DNA from: a delta proteobacterium NaphS2
Lineage (GTDB): Bacteria; Desulfobacterota; DSM-4660; Desulfatiglandales; Desulfatiglandaceae
Reading direction: 5' to 3'
NCBI GenBank assembly: GCA_000179315.1
Contig: ADZZ01000414.1
Coordinates: 1-43,300 of the forward strand
Length of the DNA: 43,300 bases
Position 1 is the first letter of the stretch, and each line of letters opens with the position of its first letter. The notes beneath the pieces were generated by a model. That model ran no database searches and was not told where the DNA came from. It was given only the letters and a program-made list of their open reading frames with translations. This document shows, piece after piece, positions 9,904-19,484 of the stretch. The translations under genes were made by a program, and so were the position numbers.

Positions 9904-10697
9904 ATCCCGACAGAAAAAAAATGGTCGTTTACACGGCCCTTTTTGGAAACTATGACCGCCTCATTGATCCACGGCAGGCTTACGATGGGTGTGATTTCAT
10001 CTGTTTTACAGACAAGAATGATCTCCAGACTCAAATCTGGAAACAAATAAAGGTTGAAACCGGCTTTGCATCGCCGGTCATTGCCAACCGGCATTTCAAA
10101 TGGCTGTCGCACCGCTACTTCAAAAACTACAATGTCAGCCTCTGCCTTGACAGCAATATCATTCTCTATACCGATCCGGTTAAGCTGGCCGCAAGGTACC
10201 TGGACAAATATGACATCGCCATGCCGAAGCATCCACTGAGGGACTGTCTTTATGACGAAGCCGTGGCCTGCATAGCTGGCAACAAGGTAGCTTTAAACAG
10301 AATATTCCGGCAGATTGTTTCCTACAGAAGTGCCGGTTTCCCCCCTTTCGCAGGCCTTATGGAACAAAACATAATACTGAGACGCCACAACAGGGAAACC
10401 GTGGCGAGAATCATGGAGTCGGTGTGGAAAGAGCTGGAGAAGTGGGGTAACTACAGAGACCAGCTGGCCTTTCCTTATATTGCTTGGCGTCAGGGGGTCA
10501 ATGTCTGTCCAATGGAGGAAAATGCTAGGAATAACCGGGAGTTTGTTTATCTACCCCATCAGCAATCGTTGGGTTTATTAAAAAAGGCGATGGTAATACT
10601 GAAGAAAATCACAAAAAGAAAATTCATTGATGCGAATTTGCTTAAATTTGCGCTGAGATTTGTGGACCTGCAAAAAAGATTCTCTTTTGGTGGTTAG
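9888..10697 (+). CDS. DUF616/TOD1-MUCI70-like putative glycosyltransferase
   Basis: 269 residues. It starts MVVYTALFGNYDRL after a short leader and has an SLCLDSNIILYTDP segment resembling a DxD-type site, then GLMEQNIILRRH and WGNYRDQLAFPYIAWRQG near the end. This pattern fits the DUF616 family, which is related to glycosyltransferases. It lacks a signal peptide or membrane segments. Its start is embedded in the end of the AsnB-like gene, so the two are probably translated together. Function is inferred from fold similarity and neighbours. Confidence 0.7.
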   Translation: MEEILNPDRKKMVVYTALFGNYDRLIDPRQAYDGCDFICFTDKNDLQTQIWKQIKVETGFASPVIANRHFKWLSHRYFKNYNVSLCLDSNIILYTDPVKLAARYLDKYDIAMPKHPLRDCLYDEAVACIAGNKVALNRIFRQIVSYRSAGFPPFAGLMEQNIILRRHNRETVARIMESVWKELEKWGNYRDQLAFPYIAWRQGVNVCPMEENARNNREFVYLPHQQSLGLLKKAMVILKKITKRKFIDANLLKFALRFVDLQKRFSFGG

Positions 10698-10706
10698 CTG
10701 TATACT

Positions 10707-12032
10707 ATGGATTTATTCTTGATACTTCTCCTCATAATAGCTGTATATTTTCCTTTTGCAATTATTGCACTGACAAAGTTTAGCAGAATATCTTTGATTA
10801 TCATTTATCTCGTTTCAGTGCTTTCAGGCTCTTATCTGGCCTCTTTTGGCACTAAACATGTCCATATTTTTTTTAGTGATTTTATTTTCTTGATTATCGG
10901 AGTAAGGTGCCTGTTGGATTTTATAAACTCTAGGAAGAAGCGTGCAGATTTTTTCAGTTTGTCAATTAAGAAAGATATATTGTTGCCAATATTGTTTTAT
11001 GGAATTTATATCGGATTCGGATTTTTATCTTTCCTGCTAGTTTCTACAGATAAAATTCGTTCGCTTTTTGCGATGGTAGAAATAACAAAAAATTTACTGT
11101 ACCTAATAGTCTTTTATTCATTCCTGAAAGATGATAAGCGTAATATTGATAAGGTGCTATCATGGATTCAGCTTGTCGGAATTGGCATAGCGTTGATGGT
11201 AATTTTTGCAGGTTACAGGTTTCTGCACCAAGGTGGTGATATTATTACTCTACTTGATCCGGCCAAAAACTATTTTGTCAAGAATGAAATTAGATTCCTG
11301 CTTGGGGGTAACAACTATCTTGCTGGACTGCTGACGTTGCTACTGCCAGTGATCGCTTCTATGGCTTTCGCAAAGCGGCATAAATCTTTGGCTTGGCTGA
11401 GCCTAACATTGGCTGTGTTTGGGGTGATCATCACAGCCAGCCGAGGAGCCATAATCGCTTTAATTAGTGGAGCTTTTGGTGTTTTGGTACTCACTTTATC
11501 TCTGAAAATTTTTTTCACTTTGCTAGCATTATTCCTGTCTATATATATTGCTGTTGATTATGACAGTCTTGCAGTATTCTGGTTACGTATTCAGCACTCA
11601 TTTCAAACGAGGTTTATGCTATGGCAAGAAGGCTCGGAAGCTTTTTTGATGAAGGCTCTGCCGTTCGGATTTGGTATCGGCATGTATCCGACCGTGTTCA
11701 ATTCGACGAGCATACATAATTGTATCCTAACTGCTTATATTGAGATGGGTATTGTCGGTGGCACAGCCTTCACGCTTGCTTTGATAACTATATTTTTTAA
11801 AATATATAGGAAATATTTGAAATTACGCCGTGTAAAATCTCCATCCAGTCAATTATTTCTTGGTATTCTCTTAAGTATTTCGGTCGGTCTTGTCCACTCT
11901 ATGGGCGAACCATTGATGGGGAAACATGTCTATGATTCTCTGTTCTGGTTGCTGGTGGCTATTGCCTTTGCTTTTCCTGTCCCAAAGTCAGGCAAATTGC
12001 AATTTAGACCTTGCCTGACTACAACGAAATAG
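10707..12032 (+). CDS. O-antigen polymerase/ligase-like membrane protein (Wzy or WaaL type)
   Basis: 441 residues with about 11 predicted membrane segments. The central part has the Wzy_C-like stretch GGNNYLAGLLTLLLPVIAS followed by ITASRGAIIALISGAFG, and a large periplasmic loop with IQHSFQTRFMLWQEG and GFGIGMYPTVF. Base composition is clearly more AT-rich than the preceding amidotransferase gene, consistent with separate transfer, as is usual for wzy genes. Whether it polymerises repeat units or ligates the chain to a lipid anchor cannot be decided from sequence. It follows the DUF616 gene by 9 bases. Confidence 0.8.
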   Translation: MDLFLILLLIIAVYFPFAIIALTKFSRISLIIIYLVSVLSGSYLASFGTKHVHIFFSDFIFLIIGVRCLLDFINSRKKRADFFSLSIKKDILLPILFYGIYIGFGFLSFLLVSTDKIRSLFAMVEITKNLLYLIVFYSFLKDDKRNIDKVLSWIQLVGIGIALMVIFAGYRFLHQGGDIITLLDPAKNYFVKNEIRFLLGGNNYLAGLLTLLLPVIASMAFAKRHKSLAWLSLTLAVFGVIITASRGAIIALISGAFGVLVLTLSLKIFFTLLALFLSIYIAVDYDSLAVFWLRIQHSFQTRFMLWQEGSEAFLMKALPFGFGIGMYPTVFNSTSIHNCILTAYIEMGIVGGTAFTLALITIFFKIYRKYLKLRRVKSPSSQLFLGILLSISVGLVHSMGEPLMGKHVYDSLFWLLVAIAFAFPVPKSGKLQFRPCLTTTK

Positions 12033-12034
12033 CT

Positions 12035-12967
12035 ATGTCAACTAAACCCATTATAACTATAATAATAGTTAGCTACAATTCCAGGAAGGTGCTGAAAAAA
12101 TGCCTGACAAAGCTTGAACAGGTGCAAAAGGAGATAACCGCTGAAATTATACTAGTAGATAATAATTCGCATGATGGCAGCCCCGAAATGGTAGCCGCAT
12201 CGTTTCCCAAAGTAAGATTGATTCGCAACAGCGAAAACCTAGGATTTGCCGCCGCCAATAACCAGGGAATTAAAAATTCTTCCGGCGAGTCCATTCTTTT
12301 GTTGAATTCGGATGCCTTTTTGGAGACTAAGGCAGCCAAAACAATGTTGCAATTCATGGAGCGGAATCCCGATGTTGGAATCTGCGGTCCGCAGCTATTG
12401 TATGAAGACGCAACGTGGCAGAGAAGTTTCGGTCTTTGTATCAATGCCCATACTGCCTTTTTGGATGCCATCGGATGGACTTCATTGCAACACATCTGGC
12501 GCCGGATAACCTGGCCATACTCCAAGCACTTTTTGAAACCCAGGGAAGTAGAATACGTGGATGGTGCTTGTATGTTGATACAACGTGAGCTCGTTAGGGA
12601 AATAGGTTCTTTGGATGAATCTTTTTTATTTTTTTGTGAGGACGTCGAATTCTGTTTGCGGGCCAGGAGAGCCGGCTGGAAAGTTATGTATATACCTGCC
12701 AGCCAGGTTGTTCACTTGCGTGGTGGCAGCTCTTCCAAGGAGGGCATGTACAAGGTGGCATACCTGAAGTTTCAGGCGCTCAATCAATTCATTGTAAACG
12801 AATATGGTGAGGACGAATGGCAAAGGTATCTTTCTTGGATCCGTTTTCATTTCAGAAACCGAAAATGGCTGGCTCGTGCCGGGAAACAATTGGGCATTTT
12901 TTCTAAAGACGCGATTTCCAGGTATGAAATTCTCCAGCAAATTTTCGGAGGACAAAGATATGAGTAA
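12035..12967 (+). CDS. Glycosyltransferase family 2 (rhamnosyltransferase-like)
   Basis: 310 residues from ATG 12035 (MSTKPIITIIIVSYNS), two bases after the previous stop. An alternative start at 12011 would add eight residues and overlap the upstream gene. Motifs: VSYNSRKVLKKCL, EIILVDNNSHDGSPE, RNSENLGFAAANNQGI, LLLNSDAF, VDGACMLIQRELV and ESFLFFCEDVEFCLRARRAGW. This set is typical of GT2 enzymes of the WcaA/rhamnosyltransferase group with a DxD-like NSD site. It probably adds a deoxyhexose to the growing glycan. It overlaps the next gene by 8 bases. Confidence 0.88.
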   Translation: MSTKPIITIIIVSYNSRKVLKKCLTKLEQVQKEITAEIILVDNNSHDGSPEMVAASFPKVRLIRNSENLGFAAANNQGIKNSSGESILLLNSDAFLETKAAKTMLQFMERNPDVGICGPQLLYEDATWQRSFGLCINAHTAFLDAIGWTSLQHIWRRITWPYSKHFLKPREVEYVDGACMLIQRELVREIGSLDESFLFFCEDVEFCLRARRAGWKVMYIPASQVVHLRGGSSSKEGMYKVAYLKFQALNQFIVNEYGEDEWQRYLSWIRFHFRNRKWLARAGKQLGIFSKDAISRYEILQQIFGGQRYE

Positions 12968-14183
12968 GTCCCTGCTCTTTCTCTCATGGGGTTCTCCGTG
13001 GCCGGCCCACGGAGGTGGAACCTTGAGGACGCTTGGGCTGTTAAGGCAGTTGAGCCGGGCGTTTTCGATCCACCTGCTGGTGTTATCGTTGGAACCGCTG
13101 TCCGATGCACAAGAAAGAAAGTTGAAGGAATATGCCTGCTCGATAACGGTTGTCCCTGTTACGGGCAAGAGTGTTAGCGACAAACTCGGTCTGGTTTTTA
13201 AGTACATTTTCAACCGAAGGCTGCCTTATCACTGCGCTCTGCTTCATCAGGCCTTTTCCCGGGCGCCGGAAGCCCTGGAAATGATTCGTTCGTTTCCAGG
13301 TAATGTTTATGCTAGTTATGGTCACTGGGGGACACTGGCACAGGGAAAAAATGCTAACTGGATACTTGATCAGCACAATGCTGATGTACATTTCTGGCGC
13401 GTTTACGCTTCGCAGGCAAACAGGTTCCCCGCCAAAGTAGCGGCGTTGATAAACTGGAGACTGGCGCAACGGCACTTTCCCGAAGTCTATTCGCGGGTAG
13501 GCCGCATTGTTTCGGTCTGTGACGAAGATCGGGAACTGACCCTCGATATTACCCCTGAGACCGAGGTCAATGTTATCGAAAACGGAGTCGACTGCTCCTT
13601 TTTCAAGCCCGACCGGTGCCGACCAGCAGATCCCCGACCGCTGAGGCTTCTTTTCACCGGTACATCGGCTCCCCGAAACATGACCGCCCTGCGCCATTTC
13701 ATGCGAAATATCTTTCCGCTGGTTCGAAGCGAAATACCAGACTGCGAATTACTGGTAGCCGGTAATTTCAGTCCGGCCGCCCAGAATGAATTCAAGGCTG
13801 TTGAAGGCATGCCTTTTACCGGGAAAGTGGATGATATTCGTCCCAGTTTCAATGAGAGCGATATCTATATCTCTCCATTTGAGGAAACGCACGGGTCCAA
13901 GCTTAAAATATCCGAGGCCATGGCCATGGGCATACCAATAGTTTCCACGCCGGCAGGTGTGCGGGGGTTCGAGCTGGTAGATGGCGAATCGGTACTGATT
14001 GTCAGGAACAATGCGGAGTTTGCCGCAAACATCCTGAGACTGGCCCGGGACAGATACCTGCGAGACAAAATCGGTGCCAATTCCCGCCGGACTGCGCTGG
14101 CCACCTTGGACTGGCAAGTCCTGGGCAACCGATTGATGGCGATTGTAAAAAAACATGCTGCCGAAATTGCAGCAGAAAAGTAA
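12960..14183 (+). CDS. Glycosyltransferase family 4
   Basis: 407 residues from ATG 12960, preceded by ggagg at 12947-12951 with good spacing; this start is preferred over an in-frame one at 12804 that would lie within the upstream gene. GT-B fold: N-terminal SWGSPWPAHGGGTLRTLGLL, central LDQHNADVHFWRVYA, hinge ENGVDCSFFKP, then RLLFTGTSAPRNMTALRHF and the C-terminal donor site HGSKLKISEAMAMGIPIVST with the conserved Glu. The sugar specificity is unknown. It is followed after 3 bases by a broken relative of another GT4. Confidence 0.9.
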   Translation: MSKSLLFLSWGSPWPAHGGGTLRTLGLLRQLSRAFSIHLLVLSLEPLSDAQERKLKEYACSITVVPVTGKSVSDKLGLVFKYIFNRRLPYHCALLHQAFSRAPEALEMIRSFPGNVYASYGHWGTLAQGKNANWILDQHNADVHFWRVYASQANRFPAKVAALINWRLAQRHFPEVYSRVGRIVSVCDEDRELTLDITPETEVNVIENGVDCSFFKPDRCRPADPRPLRLLFTGTSAPRNMTALRHFMRNIFPLVRSEIPDCELLVAGNFSPAAQNEFKAVEGMPFTGKVDDIRPSFNESDIYISPFEETHGSKLKISEAMAMGIPIVSTPAGVRGFELVDGESVLIVRNNAEFAANILRLARDRYLRDKIGANSRRTALATLDWQVLGNRLMAIVKKHAAEIAAEK

Positions 14184-14186
14184 CCA

Positions 14187-14383
14187 ATGCGCATCCTTTA
14201 TCTCCATCAATACTTCAACCTTCCCACCGACCCTGGCGGTACTCGCTCCTAAGAAATGGTCCAAAAACTCGTGGCGGCCGGACACGAGGTCTTCATGATA
14301 ACTTCAGATCGTTTTGAGCCAATTAAAGAGAGCGACGAACCGAGGAAAATTTCCGGTGGCCGAAGGCCTTGGTGGCAACGCTA
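14187..14383 (+). pseudogene. Broken GT4 glycosyltransferase (WbuB-like), cut by IS5
   Basis: Reads MRILYLHQYFNLPTDPGGTRS, then a stop (TAA where the intact paralogue at 18208 has TAT), then EMVQKLVAAGHEVFMITSDR in the same frame. It continues to WWQRYET, where the IS5 element begins. The close match to the first 65 residues of the 18208 gene shows that this is the start of a paralogous enzyme. There is thus both a nonsense change and an insertion. A few residues after the IS (HCLP in the flank) might continue it, but this is too weak to claim. Confidence 0.85.
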
Positions 14384-15832
14384 TGAGACCTTTGCATAAC
14401 CCTCCGAAATTTGTCATTTCGATGCTTTCTGAGAGCTGCCCTTAATGAATTAAGACAATGTGGCGAGAATAGCTTATTTAAATATGTAAAAGCACTCAAA
14501 ACTATTGAAGAGAAAGTATATTTTATGGTATAAAAGTCCTCAACAAAACAGAAAATTGTTGGGATATTTAGCATGGGATACAAACAGATAGGAGAAAACC
14601 TGAGTTTTGCTGATTTGGCTGTTTCGAAATCTCTGGAACAGAATCGCAGTGTCAAAATGATGGAAGAGATCAATTCTGTGGTGAATTGGGAGAATATCGA
14701 AGCGGTGCTGTTGGCGCACTATGAAGTCGGAAAAAGCAAAGAAGGCGCGGACGCTTTCTCTCCTTTGCTGTTGATGAAGTGTATGCTGCTGCAAAAATGG
14801 TTTCACATTCCATCCGATCCGGAACTTGAGACTCAAATTAATGACCGGATATCATTCAGGAAATTCTTAGGACTCAGTCTTGATCAGCCTTCGCCAGATC
14901 ATTCAACGTTTTCCAGGTTTCGAAAAAGAATCTCCAAAGAAGCGATGATTGAACTGAACAGCTTGGTTTTGAACGAGTTTGCGAAAAGAGGACTGGTCAT
15001 AAACGAAGGCATCGCAGTGGATGCGAGATTGGTAAAATCAGGCAGCAAACCCCTTAGCAACGCTGAATTGGAAGATCTCAGAAAGGAACGTAACACTCCT
15101 GAAGGCAAGCTGGACAAGAATGGTAACTCCCTGAAATTTTGCCGGGATTCGGAATCCAACTGGGTCAAAAAAAACGACAAGTACCATTACGGTCTAAAGG
15201 AACACGCATCGGTTGATGTGGACAACGGGTTTATTCTGGCAACGACGCTAACGCCCGCCTCAGAAAGCGATTCAGTATATCTTCCATATTTGACGATCGC
15301 CAGCTGCCACACCAAAGACCCTATTGAAAAAGTGTATGCAGACAAAGGGTACTATGGAGCGCCTAACAGCGGCTTTCTCCATTTGAACGGCATTAAAGAC
15401 GGCATCATGAGAAGGGACGTTAATAACGCCAAATTAACCGACTTTGAGCTAAAAAGAAATAAAAAAATATCAAAAAAGAGATACATCGTCGAGCAGTACT
15501 TTGGGATGAGCCATCTTCAGGATGGTGCTTTCCGTGCACGTTTTACTACCATCCTAAAGAATCTCTGGGACACCATGTGCCGACAGATGGCTTTTAACAT
15601 ACGCAGAGGATCAAAGCTGGTAATGGCATAAAAGGACGGATCGGTATGTCCGAATGGTCAAAAAGGACATGCTGATGCCACAGTGGGACGAAATCCCGTT
15701 TAATATATGCAGATTGAAGCGAAAAAAAGAAATGGTTTTTGGTATTGGAGACAGAAATTGATCGACAATTTTTGTCAGGCTGTTACGCCAAGGGACCAGC
15801 TTTTTCAATTTTCATGAAATTCAAAGGTCTCA
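14384..15832 (+). mobile_element. Complete IS5-family insertion sequence
   Basis: About 1449 bp, bounded by the inverted ends tgagacctttg at 14384-14394 and caaaggtctca at 15822-15832. A 3-bp direct repeat CTA flanks it (14381-14383 and 15833-15835). It contains one intact transposase gene and is inserted in a GT4 gene. The partial copy at the window start matches its 3' half almost base for base, so transposition or duplication was recent. Confidence 0.85.
14573..15631 (+). CDS. IS5-family transposase
   Basis: 352 residues, full length and uninterrupted. The N-terminal DUF772-like region (ALLLMKCMLLQ-type helices, seen here as SPLLLMKCMLLQKWFHIPSD) is followed by SFRKFLGLSLDQPSPDHSTF. Catalytic DDE candidates are AVDARLVKSG (first Asp), VYADKGYYG (second Asp) and the YIVEQYFGM region (Glu). 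There is no strong ribosome site, as is common for transposases. The element therefore may still be active. It could drive homologous deletion with the direct copy at the window start. Confidence 0.92.
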   Translation: MGYKQIGENLSFADLAVSKSLEQNRSVKMMEEINSVVNWENIEAVLLAHYEVGKSKEGADAFSPLLLMKCMLLQKWFHIPSDPELETQINDRISFRKFLGLSLDQPSPDHSTFSRFRKRISKEAMIELNSLVLNEFAKRGLVINEGIAVDARLVKSGSKPLSNAELEDLRKERNTPEGKLDKNGNSLKFCRDSESNWVKKNDKYHYGLKEHASVDVDNGFILATTLTPASESDSVYLPYLTIASCHTKDPIEKVYADKGYYGAPNSGFLHLNGIKDGIMRRDVNNAKLTDFELKRNKKISKKRYIVEQYFGMSHLQDGAFRARFTTILKNLWDTMCRQMAFNIRRGSKLVMA

Positions 15833-16134
15833 CTACACATGGCTGCTGCTATCATTGCCTTCCGAAAGGTCAGCGTTATTTACGGATAAGTTCTAAATAT
15901 GACGCTTTATGGCTTCACATCAAATATTAAAATAGCATTATACGCTGCAATATGAAAAGGCTAACCTGATTGGTATTAAGAGCGAGGCAGTTTTGGGTGC
16001 GGCAAGTGAAAATGGACAGAAACGTAACCAATAAGTTTACGTGTGAATTTAGATGATGGGGTAGGCAAAAATTTTATCAAAAAGAGCGTTCGGCCTTGGA
16101 TTATGGATAAAAAACCTGCCTCGAAATGGGTTGA
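15833..16134. other. Non-coding stretch between IS5 and group II intron
   Basis: No convincing gene on either strand. It probably contains the degraded rest of the interrupted GT4 and the 5' exon flank of the intron. I see no terminator, RNA or repeat in it. Confidence 0.5.
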
Positions 16135-16699
16135 GTGCGCCAGGCCAAGCCTGGAAGGAGGGGAGACATAGCATCATATGTTGAAACTCTTTGTTGGGAC
16201 CCTGTAGGTATCCAATCCTACCCGGCCAAGCGTGCTGGCAGCCGGAACCGAGTGTTGCGTGGTGCCGGGGTAACCCGGGCTGCGAAGCGTACACAGGGAA
16301 CCTGTAGGCCGTGTGATAGAGCCTCGAAAGTTTTTGTAGCGGAAGCCGACGCCGTTCAACCAGCGGAAGGCAACATCCTGTTCACTTGTCAGCAAGGGGT
16401 GGCAGGGTTCCGCCGGGGTCAAAGAGCAGGGCATGCGGGTAGGGGGTCCTCCAGGAACCTGGGAGGCCCTGTCATCTCCGCTGGATATGATCGGGAAGGG
16501 AATCCCGGATATCAAGCCCCGGCCCGAAGTGGGAAGTGTATGACCCAGTTTGGGAGCAAAACAATCATGCACCGATGCGGTATCTGAAGGTGAAGGCAAC
16601 GAAGCCTAAGGAGATGGATGTCAGGGAGTCGGAGTGTCCAGTATTACCGATGAAGCAGGGGAACCGGCCCGAGGGACCCTGTAGAGGGAAGGGGGCACC

Positions 16700-18027
16700 A
16701 TGGTAGAGGAACCTTTGGAGGGAAAGATGCAAGGGACATCGAGACCTGAAAGCGTCTCAACGAGACTTCAAAGGATAGCGAAGTTGTCCAGGGAAGTGCC
16801 GGAGATGGTATGGACCACACTGGCACACCACATTGACATTGACTTACTCAGGGAGGCATATCGGCTGACGCGGAAAGACGGGGCTGTAGGGGTGGATGGA
16901 CAAACGGCAAAGGCGTATAGTGAAAATCTTGAAGAAAATCTTCGAGACCTTTTGAACCGTTTCAAATCCGGTGATTACAAGGCACCGCCGGTCAGAAGAA
17001 CGTATGTGCCAAAAGGGGATGGAAAGCGAACGAGGCCGATTGGGATACCGACATTTGAGGACAAAGTTCTTCAGCGGGCGGTGTCCATGGTTCTGAACGC
17101 AGTGTATGAGCAGGATTTTCTTGACTGCTCATATGGTTTTCGCCCCGGTCGATCGGCACATGATGCCCTTGAGGAGTTGAGGAAAGACGCCATGAGTTTG
17201 GGTGGCGGACATGTGCTTGAGCTGGATATCAAGAAATGTTTCGACGTCTTGGATCATGGTCATCTCAGAACCTTTCTGGACAAACGGGTACGTGACGGCG
17301 TGATACGAAAGGCCATTGATAAATGGCTGAAGGCGGGTGTACTGGAAGCGGGAACCATAAGCCATCCTGAGACCGGAACCCCTCAAGGAGGGGTCGTTTC
17401 GCCAATTTTGATGAACATCTATCTTCATGAGGTGTTGGATAAATGGTTCGTTCAGGAGGTAAGGCCGCGTCTCCATGAGGAAGCGTATCTGAAAGGTACG
17501 CTGATGATGCTGTGATGGTATTCTGCAGCAAGGTGGATGCGGACAGAGTGATGGAAGTCCTACCCAAGAGGTTTGGCCGATTTGGTTTGACCCTTCACCC
17601 TGAAAAGACGGGGCTGATCAGGTTTACCCGGCCAGGTCCCGGTAACAGGGGGTCTGGCTCTTTTGATTTTTTGGGATTTACCCATTACTGGGCCAGATCC
17701 CGTAAAGGGAACTGGGTGGTGAAGCAGAAGACGGCCAAAGATCGATTTTCGCGGGCGCTGAAACGTATTGGGCAGTGGTGCCGGACGCATCGGCATTGGC
17801 CGGTATCCGAGCAGCACCGTTTATTGTCTCTTAAGTTACGAGGACATGCCCAGTACTACTACATTCGCGGTAATTCCTCGGCGGTCAGTCGGTTTTACCA
17901 TGAAGTCCGTAGCATTTGGCGGAAATGGTTGAACCGTCGTTCTCAGCGGTCACGAATGACTTGGGAACGTTTTACCCGTCTTCGTAAAATGTATCCGTTT
18001 CCAGCACCGAAACTTGCACGCTCTTGA
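16700..18027 (+). pseudogene. ltrA: Group II intron reverse transcriptase/maturase, frameshifted at the YADD motif
   Basis: Two overlapping frames, 16700-17515 and 17512-18027, together make one LtrA-like protein. The first part has RT blocks such as [52 protein letters not shown] and [20 protein letters not shown]. The catalytic YADD lies at 17497-17508 but in the second frame, upstream of that frame's first start codon. One extra A in the run at 17492-17494 would restore [16 protein letters not shown]. The second part has the RT thumb and maturase region (FDFLGFTHYW, LSLKLRGHAQYYYIRGN, RKWLNRRSQ). As sequenced, no active enzyme can be made; a sequencing error is possible. Confidence 0.88.
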
Positions 18028-18052
18028 TCACGTAGCGAGACCCTGTCATGAA

Positions 18053-18126
18053 GAGCCGGATGCGTTAATCGCGCACGTCCGGATCTGTGGGGGTTGGGGG
18101 AGAGAAATTTCCCCCTTCTACCCGAC
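18053..18126 (+). ncRNA. Group II intron domains V and VI
   Basis: Domain V: gagccggatgcg pairs with cgcacgtccgga and holds the AGC catalytic triad at its base. Domain VI follows: a helix of ggggg and ccccc around a gagaaattt loop, with the branch-point A at 18120, 7 bases from the predicted 3' end. Confidence 0.8.
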
Positions 18127-18207
18127 TCGACTCGGCGAATGGCTGCTAAATAATCACCAGCAGAGCGTTTCGCGCTCTTCAATTAGCTCAGAAGTGCATG
18201 GCCTTTC

Positions 18208-19446
18208 ATGCGCATAATTTATCTTCATCAATATTTTAACACCCCTGCAATGCCAGGCGGGACCCGGTCCTATGAAATGGCGAGGCGTCTGGTAAATGCA
18301 GGGCATGAAGTGCACATGATAACCAGTGATCGGCGCTCGGAAGGAGGCGGTGGGTTGTATCGCACCGTCGAGGCTGGAATTCAGGTGCATTGGTTGCCAA
18401 TACCGTATGGAAATGCGATGCCCTACCATAGACGTATTTGGGCGTTTTTTGCTTACGCGCTGAGGGCTGGGCTCTATGCAAGTCGGATTAGGGGAGATTT
18501 GGTTTTTGCCACAAGTACGCCACTGACTGTTGCTTTACCTGCTGTCTATGCCAAAAAGCGGCAAAAGGTGCCGATGGTTTTCGAAATTAGGGATCTTTGG
18601 CCTGAGTTGCCGATAGCCATAGGGGCGTTGAAGGGTCCCCTAATAGTACTGGCTAGACGGCTGGAGCGGTTCGCCTATAGGCATTCAAAACAAATCATCG
18701 CGCTGTCACCTGGAATAAAGGAGGGGGTTCTGCGTACCTGTTACCCAGAAAAAAATATTCATGTGATTCCAAATAGTTGTGACATTGATCTCTTTCAGGT
18801 TGCTCATGAAAAAGGCGTCGCTTTTCGAAAAAAATTTGAGTGGTTGAGTACCCGTCCACTTGTCGTTTATGCTGGTACTTTTGGAAGGATTAATGGGGTG
18901 GGATATTTGCCTAAATTGGCGTCCGAGGTGCTATCCCTGGATACTGATATAAGGTTTCTTGCTATTGGTGAAGGTTATGAGGAAAAGACCATTAAAAGGA
19001 TGGCCTTCGAACTGGGTGTATTAGACAAAAACTTTTTCATGTTGCCGTCATTACCAAAGTCTCAAATACCTGACATTTTTTCCGCAGCCACTATCACTAT
19101 GTCGACATTTATTGATTTGCCACAAATGTGGGCCAATTCTGCTAATAAGTTCTTTGATTCTCTTGCTGCAGGTCGGCCCGTAGCGATTAATTATGAAGGG
19201 TGGCAGGCTGACCTGCTAAGAGAGACCGGTGCGGGGGTAGTCTTACCCCCTAATGATATGCCTAGGGGGGCTAAAATTTTGGTAAAAGCAATAACGGATT
19301 ATCGGTGGGTTAAAAAAGCTGGGAAGGCTGCACTAGACCTTGCACGAAACCGTTTTAGCCGTGACCGACTGGCTAACCAATTGGAAAAAGTTTTGATAAA
19401 GGCAGCCAATGGGCACAGAGCGATGTCGGGAAGGTCCCTAAGATAG
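18208..19446 (+). CDS. GT4 glycosyltransferase, WbuB-like
   Basis: 412 residues. It begins MRIIYLHQYFNTPAMPGGTR and continues SYEMARRLVNAGHEVHMITS, the signature start of WbuB-type fucosamine/aminosugar transferases. Also present are VFEIRDLWPELPIAIGAL, IIALSPGIKEGV, NSCDIDLF, YAGTFGRINGVGYL and the donor-site region NSANKFFDSLAAGRPVAINY (the usual Glu-containing loop is altered to FDSLAAG). It directly precedes the PglC-like transferase gene, a usual order in such loci, and probably adds the second sugar onto the lipid-linked first one. It is the intact paralogue of the broken copy at 14187. Confidence 0.9.
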   Translation: MRIIYLHQYFNTPAMPGGTRSYEMARRLVNAGHEVHMITSDRRSEGGGGLYRTVEAGIQVHWLPIPYGNAMPYHRRIWAFFAYALRAGLYASRIRGDLVFATSTPLTVALPAVYAKKRQKVPMVFEIRDLWPELPIAIGALKGPLIVLARRLERFAYRHSKQIIALSPGIKEGVLRTCYPEKNIHVIPNSCDIDLFQVAHEKGVAFRKKFEWLSTRPLVVYAGTFGRINGVGYLPKLASEVLSLDTDIRFLAIGEGYEEKTIKRMAFELGVLDKNFFMLPSLPKSQIPDIFSAATITMSTFIDLPQMWANSANKFFDSLAAGRPVAINYEGWQADLLRETGAGVVLPPNDMPRGAKILVKAITDYRWVKKAGKAALDLARNRFSRDRLANQLEKVLIKAANGHRAMSGRSLR

Positions 19447-19484
19447 CTTTTGTGCCCTTGGTCTTTCAATTCCTTTGCTGTTCC

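Larger units (their letters stand above)
16135..18126 (+). mobile_element. Group II intron
   Basis: About 1990 bases. The 5' end is GTGCGCC at 16135, matching the GUGYG rule. About 560 bases of structured non-coding RNA (domains I-III) precede the encoded protein, which sits in domain IV. After the protein come domain V (from 18053) and a domain VI helix with a bulged A at 18120. The predicted 3' splice site follows the AC at 18125-18126. The protein has no visible HNH endonuclease domain. The intron lies in non-coding sequence between IS5 and the 18208 glycosyltransferase and is on the + strand. Confidence 0.85.

Noticed and set aside
15836-15930. Continuation of the interrupted GT4 after the IS5 element
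   Set aside because: Only HCLP and a few residues match the expected VHWLP region, too weak to claim homology.
16135-16587. 150-residue open frame on the + strand
   Set aside because: It lies in the structured RNA part of the group II intron and has no protein-like motifs.
17488-17515. Programmed frameshift in the intron RT
   Set aside because: Known bacterial group II intron RTs are made from one frame, and no slippery site plus stimulator is evident; a single lost A is simpler.
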